Below, in pieces: positions 58,644 to 64,000 of a DNA stretch of 64,000 nucleotides. The position numbers and the translations under genes are program-made. Numbering within the stretch: position 1 is the first letter of the stretch; every line of letters starts with the position of its first letter. The notes under the pieces are model-generated. The model saw only the letters and a program-made list of their open reading frames with translations, ran no database searches and had not been told where the DNA came from. The DNA lies in the NCBI RefSeq assembly GCF_017876405.1, contig NZ_JAGINW010000001.1, positions 5,097,203 to 5,161,202 on the forward strand, in the 5' to 3' direction. The DNA comes from Kibdelosporangium banguiense. GTDB taxonomy: Bacteria; Actinomycetota; Actinomycetes; Mycobacteriales; Pseudonocardiaceae.

Positions 58644-59639
58644 TTAGTCGAACGGATGTTCGATCGGCATCACTCGATCGGGTAGCGTGCTGATTTCCTT
58701 GGCGGACAAGGGTTTGAAGACCGTATGGATGGCCGGGTCGCCGGTGACGGCGGCCCGGGCCAGCAAGATCGCGCCGGCGGTCCAGGTCGTGCGTTCGGCC
58801 GGCCAGATCACCTCGTTGGCGAACTGGTAGCCCGTCCAATAAGAACCGTCTTCGTGGCGGAGCAACTCGATGTCTGCCAACAGGTCCTGAACGCGCCCGT
58901 CACCACGCAGAGCCAGGGTCAACGCGAGCTCGGCAGTCTCGCCACCGGTGACCCACGGCTGGTCCCGCACGCACCTGACGCCCAAGCCGGGCTCGACGAA
59001 CCGATCCCAGTCGCGGGAAAGCCGTTCTGCGGCAGCGGATCCAGTGAAGATCGAGCAGAGTACCGGGTAGTACCAGTCCATCGAGTGTGGCTTGGCGGCG
59101 AACAGTTCCGGCCGGTTGCGGATCGCAGTGGCGACATTGGCGGCAGCCGCGATCCAGTCCGGCCGCGGCTGACCGACGCGGGCGGCGATGATGGAAGCGC
59201 AAAGCAGCGACTGGTGGATACTGGCGCATCCGGCCAGCAGGAACTCTTCGGACGTGTCCCGCCACCGGATCGGGCCTTCAGGAGACTGCATCTGGAGGAC
59301 AAAATCCATGGCAGCCCGCACGGTCGGCCACAACTCCACCAGAAATGAAGTGCCGCGGAGCAATGAGTGATGTAGGACGCCGACCGCGACATAGGCGGTG
59401 AAGTTGGCGTCCTTCGCCGGATTCGTGACGGTCCCGTCCTGATACTCCGCATACCAGGAGCCATCGGCATTCTGGGTTCTGGCGAGCCATCGATAGGCGG
59501 CGGCCGCTTCCTCGGGATAGCCACCGATGTCGAGTCCCATGGCCGCCTCGATGTGATTCCACGCATCCGCCGGACCACCGGGATACCACGGAATCGCGCC
59601 GGAATCCTGCTGAACCGAAGCGATCCATGCCGCCGTCAT
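58644..59639 (-). CDS. Terpene-cyclase/prenyltransferase-like alpha-barrel protein
   Basis: A 331-residue protein with squalene/prenyltransferase-type repeats: WIASVQQDSGAIPWYPGG, LARTQNADGSWYAEYQDG (QW-like motifs), LRHEDGSYWTGY. It has no signal peptide. ATG 59639 overlaps the methyltransferase stop (ATGA), so the three genes 58644-61491 form one operon. The fold can cyclise isoprenoids or simply bind them; no DxDD motif is evident, so cyclisation by the usual squalene-hopene route is not supported. Function open. Confidence 0.7.
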   Translation of the reverse strand: MTAAWIASVQQDSGAIPWYPGGPADAWNHIEAAMGLDIGGYPEEAAAAYRWLARTQNADGSWYAEYQDGTVTNPAKDANFTAYVAVGVLHHSLLRGTSFLVELWPTVRAAMDFVLQMQSPEGPIRWRDTSEEFLLAGCASIHQSLLCASIIAARVGQPRPDWIAAAANVATAIRNRPELFAAKPHSMDWYYPVLCSIFTGSAAAERLSRDWDRFVEPGLGVRCVRDQPWVTGGETAELALTLALRGDGRVQDLLADIELLRHEDGSYWTGYQFANEVIWPAERTTWTAGAILLARAAVTGDPAIHTVFKPLSAKEISTLPDRVMPIEHPFD

Positions 59640-60343
59640 GAACCGGGCTTCCTGGCATAGATGACAAGACTCTTGCCGAGGAAGGGGTTCAGCATCCGTT
59701 CGAGCAGGCGGACGAGTTTGGGTCCACGCATGATGTCCCAGCACAGGAACTGGTGATAGAGACGGACGACGGCTGTGTCGTTCTCCGGCCCGGCGGCGCA
59801 TTTGAGCCACCAGTAAGGAGAATGCAGGGCGTGCGCGTGGTGCGTCCGGACCGGCTCCAGACCGGCGGCCCGCAATTGCCTGATCAGCCCATTCCGGCGA
59901 TAGATCCGGACATGGCCGCCCTCGACCTGGTGATATGAATCGGAAAGCGCCCAGCAGATTCGTTCCGGCCACCAGCGCGGCACGGTCACCGCGATCATGC
60001 CGCCGGGTTTCAGCACCCGCGCGGCTTCGGTGATCATTGCCTGATCACCGGGGACGTGTTCGAGGATCTCGGCCGCGATCACCCGATCGAAGCTGCCGTC
60101 GGGAAAGGGCAGCGCGAGTCCACTGGCACGTAGTGCGAGCGTCGCACCGGCGGTGTCCCCGGCGTCGGCCAGAGCCTGGAACATATCGCGGACGTCTTTC
60201 AAGTCAGCGCTGTTGACATCGAGCGCCACGACATTCGCGCCACGTTTGCCTGCTTCGAAAGCGTGCCGGCCGCCGCCGCATCCGAGATCAAGGACACGGT
60301 CGCCTGGCCCGACTCTGAAACGGCCGAAATGGACGGTCAGCAA
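59636..60343 (-). CDS. Class I SAM-dependent methyltransferase
   Basis: A 235-residue methyltransferase: motif I RVLDLGCGGGRHAFEAGKRG, acidic VVALDVNS, motif IV DRVIAAEILEHVPGD, motif VI VLKPGGMIAVTVPRWW. The start is uncertain: TTG at 60343 lets translation begin within the last codons of the glycosyltransferase gene, and no ATG or GTG is near. The ORF upstream is a shadow of the glycosyltransferase. It belongs with the GT4 and cyclase-like genes; the acceptor is unknown. Confidence 0.78.
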   Translation of the reverse strand: MLTVHFGRFRVGPGDRVLDLGCGGGRHAFEAGKRGANVVALDVNSADLKDVRDMFQALADAGDTAGATLALRASGLALPFPDGSFDRVIAAEILEHVPGDQAMITEAARVLKPGGMIAVTVPRWWPERICWALSDSYHQVEGGHVRIYRRNGLIRQLRAAGLEPVRTHHAHALHSPYWWLKCAAGPENDTAVVRLYHQFLCWDIMRGPKLVRLLERMLNPFLGKSLVIYARKPGS

Positions 60344-61491
60344 GGACGCACGCTCCCGAGCAGTTCGTGGTAACAGGCAACGGTCTCCTCGGCGGTCCGG
60401 CGCCAGCTCAACTGACTGGCACGAGCGATACCTGCCTGTCCGGCACGTGCTCTCGCCGCGGAATCGGCCAGCAAATCGGTCAGAGCGCGGGCGAGCGCGG
60501 CCGAATCGCCGGGCGGGACCAGCATTCCGCCGTTGCCGACCACTTCCGGCAAGGCCCCGCCAGTGGTCGCGACGACCGGGACCCCGCACGCCATTGCTTC
60601 CACCGCGGGTAAGGAGAACCCTTCGAACAGGGATGGAACGCACACGATCTCGGCACTCGCGATCAGTTCCGCGTACTCGGCGGCCGGAAGGTTTGCCACA
60701 AATGTGGCGTCACTCTGCCGGGCCGGTTTGGGACGCCCGATCACCAAGAGTTCGCAGTCCCGTTGACGCCGGGCCTCGGCGAACGCGGCCAGCAGATAGT
60801 CGAGTCCTTTCAGGGGTTCGTCCGCGCTTGCGACGCAGACGATCCTGCCGGGCACGGGTTTCCCGGGACGGAAGATCCGATCGGCACTGAGCGGCGTCAC
60901 CCGGATACGGGCCGGCCGCACGTCCATCCGCGAGATGATCTCTGCCCGGGAAGCCGACGAAACCGTGAGGACCAAAGGCAGGCGCTGAGCCACTCGGCGC
61001 TGCATCCGGGTGAACCGGTACCACCGTTGAGAACCGGATGTCATCTCGCTGTCGATGCTCACCGGGTGATGGATTGTCGCCATGACAGGAACGCCACGAA
61101 TGCCAAGCAGGCCGTACCCCAGGCTTTGGTTGTCGTGCACCACATCGAATTCACCACGTCTTGCTGCCAAGTGTCGCCTGACGCGCAACGAGAATGCCAA
61201 CGGCTCGGAGAAACGGCCGAGCCGCATGCCGGCGAACTCCACCCAGTCCGGGATTCGGCGCAGTTCCGACAGCCGAGGTGTGCGGAACGGGTTCGGTTCG
61301 GCATAGAGGTCGAGCCCAGGCAGCTTGGTGAGCCGGACACCGGGATCGACAACTGGATATGGCGGCCCGGCGATCACTTCGACATAGTGCCCCAGCGCGG
61401 CCAGTTCCCGGCTCAGATGCCGGATGTACACGCCTTGGCCGCCGCAATGCTCCTTGCCGCGATAGGACAGCAGCGCGACCCGGAGGCTCAC
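60337..61491 (-). CDS. Glycosyltransferase family 4 (GT-B)
   Basis: A 384-residue GT4 enzyme: N-terminal ALLSYRGKEHCGGQGVYIRHLSRELAALGH (acceptor domain, in part), middle VPVMATIHHPVSID, and C-terminal nucleotide-sugar site PSLFEGFSLPAVEAMACGVPVVAT followed by GGALPEVVG, i.e. the E-x7-E motif of the family. GTG 61491 begins it. First gene of the cassette with the methyltransferase and cyclase-like genes. Nearest functional guess: glycosylation of a lipid or isoprenoid. Confidence 0.88.
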   Translation of the reverse strand: MSLRVALLSYRGKEHCGGQGVYIRHLSRELAALGHYVEVIAGPPYPVVDPGVRLTKLPGLDLYAEPNPFRTPRLSELRRIPDWVEFAGMRLGRFSEPLAFSLRVRRHLAARRGEFDVVHDNQSLGYGLLGIRGVPVMATIHHPVSIDSEMTSGSQRWYRFTRMQRRVAQRLPLVLTVSSASRAEIISRMDVRPARIRVTPLSADRIFRPGKPVPGRIVCVASADEPLKGLDYLLAAFAEARRQRDCELLVIGRPKPARQSDATFVANLPAAEYAELIASAEIVCVPSLFEGFSLPAVEAMACGVPVVATTGGALPEVVGNGGMLVPPGDSAALARALTDLLADSAARARAGQAGIARASQLSWRRTAEETVACYHELLGSVRPC

Positions 61492-61494
61492 GGC

Positions 61495-61698
61495 TCAGCC
61501 GCCGAGTTCTCGAACCCTCGCGGAGATCTTGAGTGTTTCCGGATGGTCGAGTCGTTTGTGCAGCCGGACCGACCTGTCCCATAACGGCTTGAGCAGGGAA
61601 ACGTTGTCCCAGTGGATGATGACGCCGATCTCGAGTGCGCGTGGATCGTCATCCGCTAGCTCCGCCACGATTCGGGCGAGCCGCCGGCGGTTCTCCAA
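61495..61698 (-). pseudogene. Displaced C-terminus of the caspase-STAND-TPR protein
   Basis: This 67-codon frame continues helices like ENRRRLARIVAELADDD and LKPLWDRSVRLHKRLDHPETLK, TPR-type content that would follow directly on the preceding gene if one base were added to the run of seven Gs at 61703-61709 (plus strand). Its own ATG is probably irrelevant. It ends 3 bases before the GT4 gene. With the extra base the full protein would be about 832 residues. Confidence 0.7.
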
Positions 61699-63992
61699 AA
61701 CAGGGGGGGTTGCTCGTTTTCGAGGGTATAGAAGTAATAGTTCAGCCGGGCGTTCACGGTCACATCGTGGTGCGGCCCGAGTTCGGCCTCGGCATCGGCG
61801 ATCAGTTCGAGAGAAAGCCGCGCGGACTCCGTACCATCGCCGAGTTTTCCAATGACCACGGCGTGCAGGTGACGTGCGTGCAAGGTCTCTTCGTTCTCGG
61901 CGCCGAGGATTGCGGTCGTGTCGTCGACCAGTGATCGCAGCTGTTCACGTGACTCCTCGAAGGATGCGAGCTCGAACAGCAGGTAACCGATGTTGTTGCG
62001 GATACTGAAGATCTCGGGATCGGCGCGGTCGAGGACCTCGGTGGCAATGGGGAGCAGATTCTGGAAGCCGGTGAGGGCCGCGGCGCGGTCGCCTGTTTTG
62101 CCGACGGCGGTGAGGTATCGGGCCTGGGCGACAATGGCCAGGCGCGAGCGGGAGCCTTCGGCGGCGATGATTCGCTGCCGCCAGAAGTCCCAGAGATCGC
62201 GGTTTTCGGCGGGAACGGCCGGGGCACGGTTTGTCAGGCTCTGGAGTGCCTCCTCTTTCAGGCCTGCCTGCCAGCAGTGTTCGGCTTCGGCCGCGTCGGC
62301 GTAAACCTGTTCGGGTGAACCGGATGCGCGGTCTGAGATTGGTGCCAGAGAGGCCAGCGCGCTGACGAGAGCATTGTGTGCTGAGGCTGATCCGGGTGGG
62401 CCATCGGTGAAACGGGTGACAGTTTCCGCAGGTGTGCCGGCGTTTCTGCGGCTGACCATGGCGGCTTCGTGGACGATGAAGTCACGGACCGCACTGACCG
62501 GACAGCCACTTGCGGCAACCAGCAAAGTGGTCGGAAGCTGGGCTTTCCCGGCGGCGTTGAGCACGTCGAGAACAGGATCGTTGTCCGGCGGCACAGCGAC
62601 CTTGCCGGGAAATGAGATCGGCCTGTCGATGACATGGCCCTGGATACTGCGCGCCGAGCCGGATTCCAGGATCTCGTTGAGGACAACGACCGTGCCCAGC
62701 CGCACGGTCCGCTGGGCCGGCAGTTCTTCCCGGGATGCCAGTACGAGTTGCAGCTTCCCATTGAGAGCACGAGGATCCAGCGCACGGCGGAATCGACTGC
62801 GGAGGGTCTCCGGCAGATTGTCGATACCGTCGACCGCGACCCGGATTTTCTCGTTGATCCCGGCGAGCGGGCCGAGGACGGCTCGTTGAAACGAATCCGC
62901 GGCCTGCCAGGCGGCGGAATCGGCGGAATCCCGGTACGCGGCAACCGCGTCAGCGAACCCGGGAACTGAACGGCTGAGCTGACGGGCCAGCTCGGCCGCG
63001 ATCCGCTCGGCGGTATCCGTGGCGGACAAGAAAAGCACGGCGTCCATCAGCTTCGGCGGGACGAATCGCTCAGCGACCGAAGGTCGCGCCAGTGCGGCGA
63101 TCATGCTGGATTTGCCCGAACCCGCCGGGCCGTTGACGGCCACAAAAGTCGTGCCGCTCAAGATAATGCTGACCAGCGACGCGAGGGCGTGCGGAGGGGT
63201 GTAGTCCCGGGTCAATCGGTCGATCTCAGTGGATGCCGGGTTGTCGGCGGCGGGCGAGCCGCGCCACGCCTCGGACGAGTTCATCGCCAGCCACAGTCCC
63301 TCGTCGCCGGTCTCGATCTCGCGACGGCCGTCGAACGCCAGGTGCACAGCGGTCTGCATAGGACAGAGAGATGCCAGCACGGTCTTCATGTCCGGGCAGC
63401 GCAGGCGTTCGCCGAGTTTGGGATGCCCGGATCGCAGCACTTGCACCAGTTGCCGGCTGAAGCAGCCGTTCGCGGCAGTGCGTTCGTCGGACGCGGTGAG
63501 GACTTCGAAGCGCCGCCCCGCCTGGCCGACGATCTTGATCCAGCGGCCGGCGGCCTGCTGGGCGGCGATTCCGGCGTGGCACGTGTCGAGCAGCAGGACC
63601 AGGCCGTCCAGCATGGAGTGCTCGGCGAGCAGTTCCTTGACCCGCTGCGCCAGCATGAAAGCGGTCCGGCTGGACGGCGGCAGCTTGGTGTCCTTGGTCA
63701 GGAAGTAGAAGTCGTCGTCGGTGTATTCGCCGTGCCCGACCAGCGCGATGAACAGCGTGGCCTCGTCTTCGGAAGCCCGGGCGAATGCCTCGGTGATCGC
63801 GTCGTCGAGTTCGCCGACGGTCGGGTCGACGAGCATCGGACGCTCCGGCAACGCGGGCACGCACCCGCCCACGGCGGGATCCAGCAACGCGGTGGCGACG
63901 TCGCTGGCAGCGTCCGGCAGGAACGACAGCAGGTTCAAACCCTCACACTGGGATGCGATCACCAGCGCTCGACGTTCTCCCACGCGAATCAC
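61656..63992 (-). CDS. Caspase-like protease - STAND ATPase - TPR protein, probable conflict effector, frameshifted near its end
   Basis: As sequenced, 778 residues. Caspase-like domain: LFIALVGHGEYTDDDFYFL (His87) and LVLLLDTCHAGIAAQQ (Cys138), the EACC1-associated-type His/Cys dyad. STAND/NACHT ATPase: Walker A NGPAGSGKSSM (287-297) and Walker B VAVDGIDNL (385-393). TPR repeats: IRNNIGYLLFELASFEESRE, ETLHARHLHAVVIGKLGDG. STAND-caspase proteins sense invaders through the C-terminal repeats and trigger the protease. In the last 20 codons a run of seven Cs (minus strand) throws the frame off; see the next entry. GTG 63992 is used as start, but upstream DNA is outside the window. Confidence 0.85.
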   Translation of the reverse strand: MIRVGERRALVIASQCEGLNLLSFLPDAASDVATALLDPAVGGCVPALPERPMLVDPTVGELDDAITEAFARASEDEATLFIALVGHGEYTDDDFYFLTKDTKLPPSSRTAFMLAQRVKELLAEHSMLDGLVLLLDTCHAGIAAQQAAGRWIKIVGQAGRRFEVLTASDERTAANGCFSRQLVQVLRSGHPKLGERLRCPDMKTVLASLCPMQTAVHLAFDGRREIETGDEGLWLAMNSSEAWRGSPAADNPASTEIDRLTRDYTPPHALASLVSIILSGTTFVAVNGPAGSGKSSMIAALARPSVAERFVPPKLMDAVLFLSATDTAERIAAELARQLSRSVPGFADAVAAYRDSADSAAWQAADSFQRAVLGPLAGINEKIRVAVDGIDNLPETLRSRFRRALDPRALNGKLQLVLASREELPAQRTVRLGTVVVLNEILESGSARSIQGHVIDRPISFPGKVAVPPDNDPVLDVLNAAGKAQLPTTLLVAASGCPVSAVRDFIVHEAAMVSRRNAGTPAETVTRFTDGPPGSASAHNALVSALASLAPISDRASGSPEQVYADAAEAEHCWQAGLKEEALQSLTNRAPAVPAENRDLWDFWRQRIIAAEGSRSRLAIVAQARYLTAVGKTGDRAAALTGFQNLLPIATEVLDRADPEIFSIRNNIGYLLFELASFEESREQLRSLVDDTTAILGAENEETLHARHLHAVVIGKLGDGTESARLSLELIADAEAELGPHHDVTVNARLNYYFYTLENEQPPLFWRTAGGSPESWRS

Positions 63993-64000
63993 GATAGCCT

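Noticed and set aside
1..64000. tRNA, rRNA, CRISPR arrays, insertion sequences
   Set aside because: I looked for them by eye and saw none with support.

Overview
This is a GC-rich actinobacterial chromosome segment. GTG starts, four-base GTGA/ATGA gene overlaps, Tat and lipobox secretion signals, an ECF sigma factor, many TetR regulators and lipoproteins, leaderless-looking promoters and a nitric oxide synthase all fit a soil member of the Pseudonocardiales (Amycolatopsis/Kibdelosporangium/Lentzea-like). The genus is inferred from style, not from a database match.

Layout. 1-5.5 kb: end of an ABC-2 exporter permease, a BluB-like flavoprotein, a small Rossmann protein, then on the minus strand a Tat-exported PhoD phosphatase, a secreted SH3 protein, and an ECF sigma factor with a membrane-anchored Asp-box propeller partner. 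5.6-9.9 kb: a degenerate ABC ATPase, a YhgE/Pip membrane protein and a TetR repressor in one overlapping operon behind a perfect palindrome, then a second TetR gene and a small membrane protein sharing another palindrome. 10-16.9 kb: GNAT, PucR-type regulator, lipase-type hydrolases, a NarL-type two-component pair and a methyltransferase. 17-22.6 kb: housekeeping rpsA and a coaE-GrpB fusion, with a lipoprotein and an orphan histidine kinase. 22.7-27.3 kb: a sugar ABC importer plus NagZ-type GH3 enzyme behind two TGGT-N4-ACCA sites that resemble DasR operators. 27.5-32.3 kb: two DUF402-like paralogues, a DUF5685-like protein with an extreme cysteine-rich tail, and uvrB behind a PafBC-like leaderless promoter. 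32.3-36.8 kb: VapBC, a secreted GH97 enzyme and an ABC-2 permease. 36.8-40 kb: a 62-codon ORF that fits exactly between neighbours, and a hydrolase-ABC ATPase fusion. 40-45.2 kb: terC behind a yybP-ykoY (Mn2+) riboswitch, an S9 peptidase, a RES/Xre-like pair and an ASCH-like regulator. 45.2-54.4 kb: a carbohydrate locus (RbsA/C/B-type importer, GH172 enzyme, LacI regulator, L-fucose/D-arabinose-isomerase-like enzyme). 54.4-56.5 kb: a gene-poor scar containing a polyketide ketosynthase remnant, next to a nitric oxide synthase. 56.5-64 kb: secreted beta-propeller protein, a GT4/methyltransferase/terpene-cyclase-like cassette, and a caspase-like STAND-TPR protein whose C-terminus is displaced by one base in a run of seven Gs.

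Most informative signals: (1) the importer operon and the isomerase have the same promoter-operator layout (TTGACA-N17-TAGCGT-N3-operator), tying them to the LacI regulator; with GH172 this suggests uptake and use of an arabinofuranoside or fructofuranoside, possibly D-arabinan. (2) In the terC leader, the 3' strand of the aptamer P1 helix is perfectly complementary to the Shine-Dalgarno region. (3) A family of short interspersed repeats occurs in three intergenic positions, as two inverted pairs and one direct pair. (4) The caspase-STAND gene is a candidate conflict or immunity effector. No tRNA, rRNA, CRISPR array or intact insertion sequence was recognised.
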